A stretch of DNA of 64,000 bases from Bradyrhizobium sp. Ash2021 (GTDB lineage: Bacteria > Pseudomonadota > Alphaproteobacteria > Rhizobiales > Xanthobacteraceae). Below, piece after piece: positions 8,920 through 18,152 of this stretch (position 1 is the first letter of the stretch; each line of letters begins with the position of its first letter). A model generated the notes under the pieces. That model worked only from the letters and a program-made list of their open reading frames with translations, was not told the origin of the DNA and did not search any database. The translations under genes and the position numbers were made by a program. The DNA lies in NCBI RefSeq assembly GCF_031202265.1, contig NZ_CP100604.1:7732501-7796500 (forward strand). Direction: 5' to 3'.

Positions 8920-10428
8920 ATGAGCAATGAGAGCAGACGACCATCGCTGTCCCATGCTTCAGGCACGCCGGTCGCCGACAATCTCAACATTCAGACCGCC
9001 GGGCCACGCGGTCCCGCCCTGTTGCAAGATGTCTGGCTGATCGAAAAGCTGGCCCATTTCGCCCGAGAGGTGATTCCTGAGCGGCGTATGCATGCCAAGG
9101 GTTCCGGCGCGCACGGTACCTTCACCGTGACCCATGGCATCACTCGCTATACCAAGGCCAAGATCTTTTCGCAGATCGGCAAACAGACGCCGATGTTCGC
9201 CCGGTTCTCAATCGTGGCAGGCGAGCGCGGAGCAGCGGATGCCGAGCGCGACATTCGAGGCTTTGCAATGAAGTTCTATACTGAGGAGGGCAACTGGGAC
9301 GTCGTCGGCAATAACACGCCGGTGTTCTTCTTCCGCGACCCTTTGCGTTTTCCCGATCTCAATCACGCTATCAAGCGTGATCCGCGAACTGGTATGCGCA
9401 GCGCCGACAACAACTGGGACTTCTGGACGCTACTCCCCGAAGCCCTGCACCAGGTTACGATCACCATGAGCGAGCGCGGCATTCCAACGAGTTTCCGCCA
9501 CATGCATGGTTTCGGCAGCCACACCTACAGTTTCCTCAACGCCGCGAACGAGCGCACTTGGGTCAAATTCCACTTCCGTACCCAACAAGGGATCCAGAAC
9601 CTGACGGACGCGGAAGCCGAGGCGCTCGTCGGCAAGGATCGTGAAACGCATCAGCGCGACTTATTCGAAAATATCGAGGCCGGCAATTTTCCGCGTTGGA
9701 CGCTCTTCATCCAAGTGATGACGGACGCCCAGGCGAAGATTTTCGCCTTCAATCCCTTCGACCTGACCAAGGTCTGGCCAAAAGGCGATTTCCCTCTGCT
9801 TGAGGTCGGATATTTCGAGCTTAACCGAAATCCGGAAAACGTGTTCGCGGAGGTCGAACAAGCAGCGTTCTCGCCCGCCAACATCGTCCCAGGCATCGGC
9901 TATTCGCCTGACAAGATGCTGCAGGCGCGGCTGTTCTCCTACGGCGATGCGCAGCGGTACCGGCTGGGGGTCAATCATCACCACATCCCCGTCAATGCGC
10001 CGAAATGCCCATTCCACAGCTATCATCGTGATGGCGCCATGCGCACCGACGGCAACCTAGGTGGAACTCCGACCTACTTCCCTAATAGCCGGGGCGAGTG
10101 GACCGACCAGCCGCACCTCAACGAGCCGCCGCTCGAGATCATCGGCGCCGGAGGCCACTGGGATCACCGGGTGGACGACGATCACTGGCAGCAGCCGGGC
10201 AATTTGTTCCGGAAGATGCGCCCGGATCAGCGCCAGACGCTTTTCGACAATACGGCGCGCCAGCTAGGCGGCGCGGCGACACACATTCAGGAACGCCACA
10301 TCGCCAATTGCGCCAAGGCGGATCCGGCTTACGGCAAGGGCGTCGCAGATGCTCTCTCGCAGCTGGCCGCCGCCCGGCCTGGTAAGGCGCCGGCACACCG
10401 ATCCGCCGGGCAATGGGCAGCGGAGTAG
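8920..10428 (+). CDS. katA: Monofunctional heme catalase
   Basis: A 502-residue small-subunit catalase that dismutates hydrogen peroxide. The active-site histidine is in [10 protein letters not shown] (His58), the distal asparagine in [11 protein letters not shown] (Asn131), and the proximal heme tyrosine in [14 protein letters not shown] near residue 340. NADPH-binding region residues are also recognisable ([15 protein letters not shown]). Start is ATG 8920 with AAGGAG eight bases upstream. The length fits the roughly 480-500-residue clade. The symbol katA is by family resemblance. Together with the DUF417 and MBL genes it gives the region an oxidative-stress character. Confidence 0.92.
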   Translation: MSNESRRPSLSHASGTPVADNLNIQTAGPRGPALLQDVWLIEKLAHFAREVIPERRMHAKGSGAHGTFTVTHGITRYTKAKIFSQIGKQTPMFARFSIVAGERGAADAERDIRGFAMKFYTEEGNWDVVGNNTPVFFFRDPLRFPDLNHAIKRDPRTGMRSADNNWDFWTLLPEALHQVTITMSERGIPTSFRHMHGFGSHTYSFLNAANERTWVKFHFRTQQGIQNLTDAEAEALVGKDRETHQRDLFENIEAGNFPRWTLFIQVMTDAQAKIFAFNPFDLTKVWPKGDFPLLEVGYFELNRNPENVFAEVEQAAFSPANIVPGIGYSPDKMLQARLFSYGDAQRYRLGVNHHHIPVNAPKCPFHSYHRDGAMRTDGNLGGTPTYFPNSRGEWTDQPHLNEPPLEIIGAGGHWDHRVDDDHWQQPGNLFRKMRPDQRQTLFDNTARQLGGAATHIQERHIANCAKADPAYGKGVADALSQLAAARPGKAPAHRSAGQWAAE

Positions 10429-10457
10429 AAAGCAGCCGCGCTTTCCAGCGCATTTTC

Positions 10458-11275
10458 ATGAGCACGACCGTTTTGATCACCGGTGCGTCGAAGGGTTTGG
10501 GCAGGGCAACGGCTTTGTTCTTCGCTACCAAGGGCTGGAATGTCATCGCTTCGATGCGTTCGACCGAAAAGGAGACGGAGCTGACGTGCCACGAAAACGT
10601 TCTTATCGTTAGGCTGGACGTCGAGGATGCGGCTTCCATCGATAGCGCGGTGCTGGAAGCTATGGAGAACGTCGGCAGAATGGACGTGCTGATCAACAAC
10701 GCCGGTTTCGGCCAGTACGGTTTGTTCGAAGCGCTGACGCCCGAGCAGATTTCAGAAGCAATTTGACGTCAACGTTTTCGGCACCATGAACGTCATGCGC
10801 GCCGAGCTGCCGTATTTCCGCGTCCACAAGGGCGGCATGATCATCAACGTTAGCTCCGCGGCGGCCGTGTCGGCTTTCCGCTGATCTCCATGTACGTTGC
10901 ATCGAAGTTCGCACTGGAGGGCTTTTCGGAAGCTGTCGCTTACGAGTTGGCGACCCAAAACATCGTGCTCAAATTAGTCGAGTCAGGCGGTATCGCAACT
11001 CCGTTTCACGAGGTATCTACCGAGAAATACGCCACCAGTTCTGCGCTCGCTGATTACGATACCTACGTCGCTGCATTCAACAACCGTTTCGCGGCTATGT
11101 ACGAAAATCTGGCAACCGCTGAACGGGTCGCCGAAACGATTTACGTTGCCGCGACGGATGGACAAGACACGTTACGCTACGTGGTCGGCAATGACGCCGA
11201 GGGCTTGATTGATGCTAGAACCCGCATGGGCGACGAAGATTACGCACGAACATGCGATCGGTGTTCGAGGCGTAG
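10458..11275 (+). pseudogene. Short-chain dehydrogenase/reductase, three frameshifts
   Basis: The reading starts at ATG 10458 with the SDR cofactor motif TGASKGLG and continues to INNAGFGQYG, stopping at 10766. The expected continuation (QFDVNVFGTMNVMRAELPYF, then the INVSS strand) is one frame over from about 10753. Near 10872 the frame returns to the first one, giving the catalytic MYVASK and then GFSEAVAYEL. Near 11243 a third shift is needed to reach the plausible end MRSVFEA at 11275. So the gene is intact in content but broken in frame. It lies 29 bases after catalase. Three independent shifts argue for a real pseudogene over sequencing error, but the read quality is unknown to me. Confidence 0.75.
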
Positions 11276-11968
11276 GTCGCGTGGTTGTGCCGGTCACCGT
11301 TCGCGATCTGGAGAGAGCGAATGGTGGATTCCCCCTAACCCAGTCAACAAGCCTCACCGCTACCACAGAGGCGCCTACGAAGGCCACACATCGAGCTATG
11401 TTCTGCCGGCTCAGGCTTCCATCGCGTGGCGACCCACACATGCTTCTTCTTTTCGGCGCGCTCGCGCCCACACATGGCCTTGGGCCAACGGGGGCAGCTC
11501 CATTCAGGGCACGAAGCGACCGTGGCTCGGGCGATCGACGAAGCGCCGACCAACAACAGTGACCGCTATCGCCTTTCAACAAGAAGCTGCGGATCGCCTG
11601 GACCATCATGAGCGAGGGATACAAGGAGCCAGAGCTGCTGCCGGCGGCGTAAGGCAGCGGATTTGATCGGCAGAGCTGACTTGACGAGGGCACCACGACA
11701 CAGATTCGGTCGTTTCGGGGGCCGGGAGAATTCGCTTGGATCATCGTATTTCCAAGAGTGGGCTTTCATTGGGGCCCGCTCTGCGCCGAGCATTGGGAAT
11801 AGCGGTCAAATCCGCCGCATCAAAAGGCCGGACCTGTGACTGCGCTCGACCAGTGCTGCAAGCCGTCAGAAAGGTCTTCCCACGGCGCCCGTCCACACGT
11901 GAGCCATTAGCGGAGCGTGGCTTGGAAAGCAGGTGTTCGTTCGGACGCGTTTGCTCTCCAGAAGGACG
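11276..11968. other. Intergenic, decayed DNA
   Basis: No intact gene. A short stretch at about 11575-11652 (+) reads FNKKLRIAWTIMSEGYKEPE and then stops, loosely like the C-terminus of an IS110-type transposase, but its upstream frame is closed and I cannot support the call. Nothing else recognised. Confidence 0.35.
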
Positions 11969-12979
11969 TCAGTGGTAGCTAGTGTCGGCCCGGACTTTCC
12001 CGCGAAACACCCAGTAAGACCATCCAGTGTACATCATGATCACCGGCAACAGAACCAGCGTGCCGACCAGCAGGAAAGCCTGGGTGCGCTCGGAGGAGGC
12101 TGCCTCCCACAGAGTGAAGTGGTAAGGCACGATCATCGGGTAAAGGCTGATCGCGATGCCAACATATGACATGACGAATAGCAGGATCGCGCCCGCGAAC
12201 GGCAGGACTTCGGCGCGGTTGCCCAGCGCCCGCCATGTCGCGAATGCGGCGCCGGCGGTTGCGATTGGAACCGGCGCTAGGATCAGGATATTCCGCCAAC
12301 TGAACCAGCGCGCGGCCACGACCGGGCTCGCGACCGGGGTCCAGATGCTGACGACGGCGATGGCCGCCAGCACGCCAATCAGACAGATCCGGCCATGGCG
12401 GCGCGCGGCGGCCTGAATGTCGCCTTCGGTCTTGAGAATCAGCCAGCCGGCGCCGAGCAGCCCGTAACCGAACAGCAGCGCCACCGCCGTCATCAGTGAG
12501 AATGGTGTCAGGAACGCCAGCGAACTGCCGGAGAATTGCCGACCGGTGACCTCAAATCCCTGAATGAAACTACCAAGCACGATTCCCTGCGCAAAGGTTG
12601 CGATCGCCGAACCGTAGTTGAAGGCGTGATCCCAAAATGTCTTGTGCTCGGCATCGCGAAAGCGGAACTCGAAGGCGACGCCGCGAAACACCAGCGCCAG
12701 CAGCATCACCAGGATAGGGAAATAGACCGCCGGAATGATGACGGCGAATGCCAGCGGGAATGCCGCCAGCAGGCCGAGCCCGCCCAGCACCAGCCAGGTC
12801 TCGTTGCCGTCCCATATCGGCGCAATCGTATTCATGATGGTGTTGCGGGAGGCGGTATCCTTCGCAAGGCCGTAGAGAATGCCAACGCCGAGATCGAAAC
12901 CGTCGAGCAGCACATAGAAAAACACCGCCATCCCGAGGATCAGCGTCCAGATCGGAACGAAGTCGAGGACTTGGGTCAT
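11969..12979 (-). CDS. cydB: Cytochrome bd-type quinol oxidase subunit II
   Basis: A 336-residue integral membrane protein, subunit II of cytochrome bd quinol oxidase. The N-terminus WTLILGMAVFFYVLLDGFDLGVG is the family signature, followed by APIWDGNETWLVLGG and several membrane helices. The length of about 335 residues matches the cyanide-insensitive (CioB) group. The ATG start at 12979 overlaps the stop of cydA by four bases, indicating translational coupling. With subunit I it reduces oxygen to water using quinol. Confidence 0.93.
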   Translation of the reverse strand: MTQVLDFVPIWTLILGMAVFFYVLLDGFDLGVGILYGLAKDTASRNTIMNTIAPIWDGNETWLVLGGLGLLAAFPLAFAVIIPAVYFPILVMLLALVFRGVAFEFRFRDAEHKTFWDHAFNYGSAIATFAQGIVLGSFIQGFEVTGRQFSGSSLAFLTPFSLMTAVALLFGYGLLGAGWLILKTEGDIQAAARRHGRICLIGVLAAIAVVSIWTPVASPVVAARWFSWRNILILAPVPIATAGAAFATWRALGNRAEVLPFAGAILLFVMSYVGIAISLYPMIVPYHFTLWEAASSERTQAFLLVGTLVLLPVIMMYTGWSYWVFRGKVRADTSYH

Positions 12980-14376
12980 TGTCCGTCTCCTCCGCTGACG
13001 ATCGCTCCGGCGAGTACCGGCGCCTTGGGCCGTCCCGCCTCGATGGCGGGCTGCGCCTCGTCCGTCGGGGCCGGCCCCTTGCGCACGATGCGCCACATCA
13101 GAAATACGCCGGTCGGGTACATGAAGAGGTAGACCGCCATGTAGGAGAGCAGCGAAATGAGCACGTCGATGCCGGTCAGGGATGGCGACACCGACTGCGC
13201 GGTACGCAATAGGCCGTAGACAGTCCAGGGCTGGCGTCCGACTTCGGTCACAAGCCATCCGGCGATGACGGCAAGGAAGCCGATCGGGGTCAGTATCTGG
13301 CAGAGCAGCAGAAACAATGGCGTGTCGGTCAACCGGCCGCGCCAACGCAGCCATCCGCCTAATAGCATAACACCGAGCATCAACATGCCGCAGCCAACCA
13401 TGACGCGGAAGGCGAAGAAGGGAATCAGCACCGGCGGCCGCTGGTCAGCTGGGAACTCCTTGAGACCTTTGACCTCGCCATTCAACTCGTGGGTCAGGAT
13501 CAGGCTGCCAAGATGTGGCACGTCGATCGAGAAACGATTGGTCTCGGCATTCTCGTCGGGGATGGCGAACAGCGTGATCGGGATATCGCGCCCGGTTTCC
13601 CAGCGCGACTCGATCGCCGCGAGTTTGGCGGGCTGGTGTTCACGCGTGTTGAGTCCATGTGCGTCGCCCAGGAAGATTTGCAGCGGGACCAGTGCGGTGA
13701 GCAGCCACAGCGTCATCGACACCATGGTCCGGCCTTCTGCAGTGAACTTGCCTCGCCGGAGGAAATAGGCGCCGACGCCCAGCACGACGAAGCCGGTAGT
13801 GATAAAAAACCCGACCACGGTGTGCCCGAGCCTAAATGGAAACGATGGACTGAAGATGACCTGCAGCCAGTCCTTCGGAAAGAACCGGCCGTCGATCAGC
13901 TCAAAGCCCGCCGGGGTCTGCATCCAGCTATTGGCCGCCAGGATCCAGAACGATGAGAACAGTGTGCCAAGCGACACCATCAAGGCTGCGACAAAATGTG
14001 TCCAGGCCGGCACCAGTTTGCGTCCGAACAGCAGCACGCCGAGGAAAGCGGCCTCGAGAAAAAACGCGGTAAGGCCTTCATAGGCGAACAGCGGCGACAA
14101 CACGTTGGCTGTGGCGTCCGAATAGCGGCTCCAATTGGTGCCGAGTTGAAACGGCATAACGATGCCGGTGACGACGCCCATCCCGAATGCGATCGAAAAG
14201 ATCCTGATCCAGAACATCGAAACGCGGAGATAGACGTTGCGCCCGGTAAAGAAATGGAAGCCCTCCAGCACGGCGACGAATGCCGCCATGCCGACGGTGA
14301 ACGCCGGCAGCAGGATGTGCCAACCGATGACCCAGGCGAATTGCAACCGTGATAGCAAAACAGGATCAAAGTTCAT
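12976..14376 (-). CDS. cydA: Cytochrome bd-type quinol oxidase subunit I
   Basis: A 466-residue heme-bearing subunit I of cytochrome bd oxidase. Visible are the N-terminal helix with the heme histidine (RLQFAWVIGWHILLPAFTVG), LGHTVVGFFITTGFVVLG, and the short quinol-loop signature EVGRQPWTVYG. The Q-loop is of the short, CioA-like kind, which often goes with cyanide tolerance; that subtype is inferred. Start ATG 14376 has AAGGAG six bases upstream; the in-frame GTG at 14391 contains that site. Overlaps cydB by four bases. An aldehyde dehydrogenase gene on the same strand ends 134 bases upstream. I see no FixK-type box directly upstream. Confidence 0.93.
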   Translation of the reverse strand: MNFDPVLLSRLQFAWVIGWHILLPAFTVGMAAFVAVLEGFHFFTGRNVYLRVSMFWIRIFSIAFGMGVVTGIVMPFQLGTNWSRYSDATANVLSPLFAYEGLTAFFLEAAFLGVLLFGRKLVPAWTHFVAALMVSLGTLFSSFWILAANSWMQTPAGFELIDGRFFPKDWLQVIFSPSFPFRLGHTVVGFFITTGFVVLGVGAYFLRRGKFTAEGRTMVSMTLWLLTALVPLQIFLGDAHGLNTREHQPAKLAAIESRWETGRDIPITLFAIPDENAETNRFSIDVPHLGSLILTHELNGEVKGLKEFPADQRPPVLIPFFAFRVMVGCGMLMLGVMLLGGWLRWRGRLTDTPLFLLLCQILTPIGFLAVIAGWLVTEVGRQPWTVYGLLRTAQSVSPSLTGIDVLISLLSYMAVYLFMYPTGVFLMWRIVRKGPAPTDEAQPAIEAGRPKAPVLAGAIVSGGDGQ

Positions 14377-14510
14377 TTCATGCTCCTTCACAGAGCGACG
14401 CGATGCAGCAGTGATATTGTCGGGCCGTCGCGCCTGTTGTCGATTGTCCTCCGCCCTCGCGCTTTTCTCACTTGCCGAAGGCCGTCATTTGGGCTTGCGA
14501 TGAACAAGAA

Positions 14511-15893
14511 TCAGTAGTCGAACCAAATTTTGAGGTCTTTGTTCTTGGCGTCGGAATAGGGAGGGAAAAGATGGTCGATGGACACATCTGGGGGTGATAC
14601 CAGCACCGACTTGGCGTGCGTTAGTTCGTCGAATCCGTACTTGCCATAGGAGTGGCCTATGCCCGACGCTCCAACGCCACCGAAGGGCATCGTGACCAAG
14701 AAGAGGTGGATGTTGACCTGATTGACCGCACCGCCTCCAAAAGAGAGTTGGCCAATGAAACGGTCGATAGCGGCCTGGTCTTTGCTGAAGATGAAGGCGG
14801 CAAGCGGAGCCGCCCCTCGGGCGATCCGCGCCATAGCCTCGTCCAGTGTCCGGTAGGTGAGAACCGGTAGGATAGGTCCGAATATCTCGTCTTCCATGAT
14901 CGGATCCTCCCACTGCACCGGGTAAAGGATGGTCGGGTCCAAATATCGGGCGGCCGCGTCGGATTGCCCTCCAGCAACGAGTTTTGTCGGGTCAATCAAA
15001 GCGGCGAGACGAGCGACATCTTTTTCGCCGATCATGCGCGAATAGTCGGGATTGGCCTTCGGTTCTTTACCGTAAAGCTCCACCAGTGCCGCCTTTGCTT
15101 CGGCGACGAAGGCCTCGGCTACCGACTCGTGTACATAGGCATAACCGGGAGAGGTACACCACTGACCACCCCAGGCAGTAGCGCCCCAGACAATCTTTTT
15201 AGCGGCGTCTTTGATATTTGCTGTCTCATCGACTAAGGCTGGATTCTGTCCTCCAAGTTCCAGTAAGACAGGGATCAGATTCTCGGCTGCCGCGCGAGCC
15301 ACGATCTTGCCAACCTTGGTACTGCCCGTGAAGAAGATGAAGTCGAAGGGCAGACTAAGTATCGCAACCATCTCTTTGGGGCCGCCCTCCACCGCCAGAA
15401 CCGCCCCGGGCTCGAAATAGACCGGAATGAGTCTGGACAGAATCTCAGTGGAAGCGTTTACGCGGTCACTTAACTTCAGGGTGCAGCAATTGCCGGCGGC
15501 GAGTGCCGTAATGGCGGGACGTAACAGTAGAAGTAGCGGACCGTTCGCAGGACCGACGATCAACGCGACTCCATAAGGATCTCGGTAGATTACGCCACGA
15601 TGGCCTGTTGCCGCCAACGGCTTCGGTATTAGACCTTCGGTTGGTTTCATCCAGTCACGAAGCTGGCTCTTTTGGAAATCAATCTCGGCGAGACATGCCT
15701 GGGTTTCAAAGATCTTTTCTTGACTGGCAGTTTTGAAGTCCGAAGCGATCGCCGACTGTAAGATGGCCTCGTTCTCGCTGATCATCCGCGCCATGCGATC
15801 GAGTTGCTCGATCCTCCACTCGTAGCTGCGCGTGACGCCTGTGGCGAAATAGCGTTTCTGAAGTTGCAGAAGGTCGGCGAAGGAGTTCGTCAT
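14511..15893 (-). CDS. Aldehyde dehydrogenase (class 3/coniferyl-aldehyde type)
   Basis: A 460-residue NAD(P)-dependent aldehyde dehydrogenase. The catalytic glutamate is in LELGGQNP (Glu212) and the nucleophile in GGQWCTSPG (Cys246). FFTGSTKVGKIV is the cofactor-binding region. The short length and the absence of an N-terminal extension fit the class 3/coniferyl-aldehyde group. Start ATG 15893 with a weak AAGAAAGAG upstream. It is followed on the same strand by cydAB. Physiological aldehyde unknown. Confidence 0.88.
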   Translation of the reverse strand: MTNSFADLLQLQKRYFATGVTRSYEWRIEQLDRMARMISENEAILQSAIASDFKTASQEKIFETQACLAEIDFQKSQLRDWMKPTEGLIPKPLAATGHRGVIYRDPYGVALIVGPANGPLLLLLRPAITALAAGNCCTLKLSDRVNASTEILSRLIPVYFEPGAVLAVEGGPKEMVAILSLPFDFIFFTGSTKVGKIVARAAAENLIPVLLELGGQNPALVDETANIKDAAKKIVWGATAWGGQWCTSPGYAYVHESVAEAFVAEAKAALVELYGKEPKANPDYSRMIGEKDVARLAALIDPTKLVAGGQSDAAARYLDPTILYPVQWEDPIMEDEIFGPILPVLTYRTLDEAMARIARGAAPLAAFIFSKDQAAIDRFIGQLSFGGGAVNQVNIHLFLVTMPFGGVGASGIGHSYGKYGFDELTHAKSVLVSPPDVSIDHLFPPYSDAKNKDLKIWFDY

Positions 15894-16530
15894 GGAGCTT
15901 GCTCTTTCTTAGAGGAACCGTGCGCCGACAACCGTGCCGGCGGATCGAGAGGCGGGCGGCAATGCGGTCATTCGCTTCTGTCGCACCTAATCAGAGTAAG
16001 CTACGCGGGCAGGGGCTATTGTTCGTGGACAGAAACGCTGTTTTGGAACAAACCTGCTTTTCAATCGGCGACCTACTTGGTCGCGCTCGACGCTTTTCGT
16101 GTTCAGCTGACGGGCGGCCGCATAAGGGGCTGATAAAGGAAGCCCCGATGAGCCGACTCGATTCGAACGAGTTAAGTGGGTCGAGCGGTTCACCGTGCGC
16201 TATGCGATGCGAGGGCGACCGGCCATCTATTGAGCCTCATGAACGTCAAGCGTGAAAGTTGCGCGCCCGATCGCGCCGAGCGGGCGGCCTGAGCGACGTA
16301 AGCCTTAAGTTAAGTGGACCAATCGGGGCGCCAAATGATCCGATGGCTGCGTGTACGGTTGCGCGCCGCTCAACCGCCGCCCCGCGAGAATGGCATTTGG
16401 ATGTTGCCAATTTGGCGCACTGGGCGGAAGTCAACGAGCCATCCCTGCGTGGAGCCTTGGGCAGCTGGACTTCCCGATCAGTTTGGCGATATTTTGGACG
16501 TCATATTTAGTTTTAGTTGCGAGCGCACGC
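15894..16530. other. Intergenic, no recognised gene
   Basis: About 640 bases between the aldehyde dehydrogenase start (minus strand) and the next plus-strand gene. Open frames present are short and resemble nothing known. Promoters for both flanking genes must lie here, but I could not pick out a convincing operator. Confidence 0.4.
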
Positions 16531-16953
16531 GTGAGTTTTCAGATCACGGTCCTGAAAGTGCTGGCTGGACATCCCGAGGGGCGGGCGTCTGTCGCTGACC
16601 TGACGCGATATGTTGCGGTTTTGTCGTGCAGTGGGGCTGATTGGTCCGAGCGGATGAAACGCTTAGCGGCGCGAGCCCCTGGCTTGGATATTTTTTCTAG
16701 CGGCTACGTTCTACGCGAAGACAGCGGCTGGTTGATCACCGATGTTGGCCGAAGGTTTCTTGCCTCAATCGAAACGCCGGTCATGGAGGCCAGGCTCGAA
16801 CCTGTCTTTGATGCGTCCGCTGCGCCGGTCGCAGTGGGTCCACATACGAATGTCATTCATCTTAGTGAACACGAGTTCACGCGGCGGCGTCGCGCCGCCC
16901 AGAATGCGACCGAGGAACAAATTGGAGAGACGGCGTGGCGACAGGTACCGTAA
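16531..16953 (+). CDS. Small conserved protein, winged-helix-like, paralogue of the gene at 49298
   Basis: A 140-residue protein starting [20 protein letters not shown] and containing [20 protein letters not shown] and [16 protein letters not shown]. The pattern of a helical N-terminus followed by a GW-ITxxG hairpin resembles restriction-like winged-helix domains, which is inference. A close paralogue lies at 49298-49687 (minus strand). The GTG start at 16531 is placed by alignment with that copy; the open frame extends further upstream without homology. Its last 19 bases overlap the cold-shock gene, so the two are probably translated together. Confidence 0.65.
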   Translation: MSFQITVLKVLAGHPEGRASVADLTRYVAVLSCSGADWSERMKRLAARAPGLDIFSSGYVLREDSGWLITDVGRRFLASIETPVMEARLEPVFDASAAPVAVGPHTNVIHLSEHEFTRRRRAAQNATEEQIGETAWRQVP

Positions 16954-17138
16954 AGTGGTTCAACTCGACCAAGGGCTATGGCTTTATCCAGCCTGATGGT
17001 GGTGGCAAGGATGTGTTCGTACATATCTCAGCCGTCGAAAAGGCGGGGCTGAGCAATTTGAATGAAGGTGCCAAGGTGAGCTACGAAGTGGTAGCGAACC
17101 GCGGCAAGGAATCCGCCGAAAACCTCCGGGTAGGTTAG
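16935..17138 (+). CDS. cspA: Cold-shock domain protein (CspA family)
   Basis: A 67-residue single cold-shock domain, an RNA and single-strand DNA chaperone. The RNA-binding motifs KGYGFIQ and DVFVHIS are intact. Start is GTG 16935, inside the end of the preceding gene (19-base overlap), with GGAGAG about eight bases upstream. The full family length is present. Coupling with a winged-helix-like gene instead of a long cold-responsive leader suggests it is not a classical cold-induced copy. Confidence 0.93.
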   Translation: MATGTVKWFNSTKGYGFIQPDGGGKDVFVHISAVEKAGLSNLNEGAKVSYEVVANRGKESAENLRVG

Positions 17139-17408
17139 GCGTCCCAACGCTTCTCCGGAGATGACCGCCAGCAGGCTGGCGGACACCATCGCGTTGGCGA
17201 GTCTGATGCCGAACACGAGTGGCTTGATGCCGTCGATAGCCGGATGAGTTCAGCCGTAGTGCACCACGAACGTCGGATCGACGTCGCACGTCTGGAATTC
17301 TTAAGGCAGGCCCAGGTTCAGTTCTTTTCGCCGTACTCCGGTCCGTGATTGCCGAATACACTCCCAGATTGTGCCGCCGCTCGCAAGAGGGTGTCGTTTC
17401 TGCACTCA

Positions 17409-18134
17409 TCAGACCGTCGACCGCATTGGATCTTCCTTTGCGCTGCGGGCGACGATCTGGAGTGAACCGTCCGGAAGCGGCCGCTGCAGCCTAAGCGCTT
17501 CGTTCGGAGGCGCGCTCATCCAGGTCTCGACCTCGTCCGGCGTCGTCAGGATCACGGGCATGGCCTTCGGATGAATGGCGCCAACTTCTGCGTTCGGCTC
17601 CGTCGTCAGGAACGCGAAGATGTCGTTGGTGGTCTCGCCCTCCTTCAGCTTCCGCACCGAGGTCCAGTTGGTCCAGATGCCGGCGAAGCAGGCGAGCGGG
17701 CGGCTCTCGTCGAACGCAAACCAGATGTCGCCGCCCTCCTCCTTGTTGAATACGCTGAAACTGTTGAACGGTACCAGGCAGCGGTTCTCCGGACCCAGCC
17801 ATCTCGTCCAATGTTTGCTCTTCACGTTCCGGATGTTGGTCGTGCCGCCATCCGGCTCCATTCGGAGCAATTCCTTGAAGTCGACCGGCTTGCCCTTCGC
17901 CTCCAGCTTGGCTGCGCGCTTCTTGGTCGCTTCCATGAGAGCATGCGCCGACGACGGCATACCCCACCGCGCCGTCGCGAGTTCGCGGCCGTCGGCGCCG
18001 GTGAGCACGATCGGCGCTTGGTAGTCAGGAAACACGCCCGGCATCGGAGCCAGGTTGCCGACGTAACGATTGACCACGCGGAACAGCCGGCCGATGGCCT
18101 CTTGGTTCGTCGTTATCGAGTACAGATTGCACAC
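17409..18134 (-). CDS. SOS-associated peptidase YedK/HMCES-like
   Basis: A 241-residue SRAP-domain protein of the YedK/HMCES family, which covalently captures abasic sites in single-stranded DNA through Cys2. MCNLYSITTN supplies Cys2 after Met removal, TTNIRNVKSK replaces the usual NTRSE stretch, and AIHPKAMPVIL carries the conserved histidine. The GFYEW glutamate motif is replaced by FNSFSVFNKEE, so the usual Glu is not obviously there. The start lies 18 bases after the stop of the UvrD-type helicase on the same strand, suggesting a DNA-repair operon. Confidence 0.88.
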   Translation of the reverse strand: MCNLYSITTNQEAIGRLFRVVNRYVGNLAPMPGVFPDYQAPIVLTGADGRELATARWGMPSSAHALMEATKKRAAKLEAKGKPVDFKELLRMEPDGGTTNIRNVKSKHWTRWLGPENRCLVPFNSFSVFNKEEGGDIWFAFDESRPLACFAGIWTNWTSVRKLKEGETTNDIFAFLTTEPNAEVGAIHPKAMPVILTTPDEVETWMSAPPNEALRLQRPLPDGSLQIVARSAKEDPMRSTV

Positions 18135-18152
18135 GTTCGAACCCCGGGACGG

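Noticed and set aside
11575..11652. IS110-like transposase C-terminus
   Set aside because: Only about 25 residues look similar, an in-frame stop lies at 11560-11562 just upstream, and no other part of an IS110 element is seen.
18120..18150. tRNA T-arm-like text (GGTTCGAAC on the minus strand)
   Set aside because: The flanking bases do not pair into a T-stem and no acceptor or anticodon stem can be drawn; it lies at the start of the yedK-like gene.
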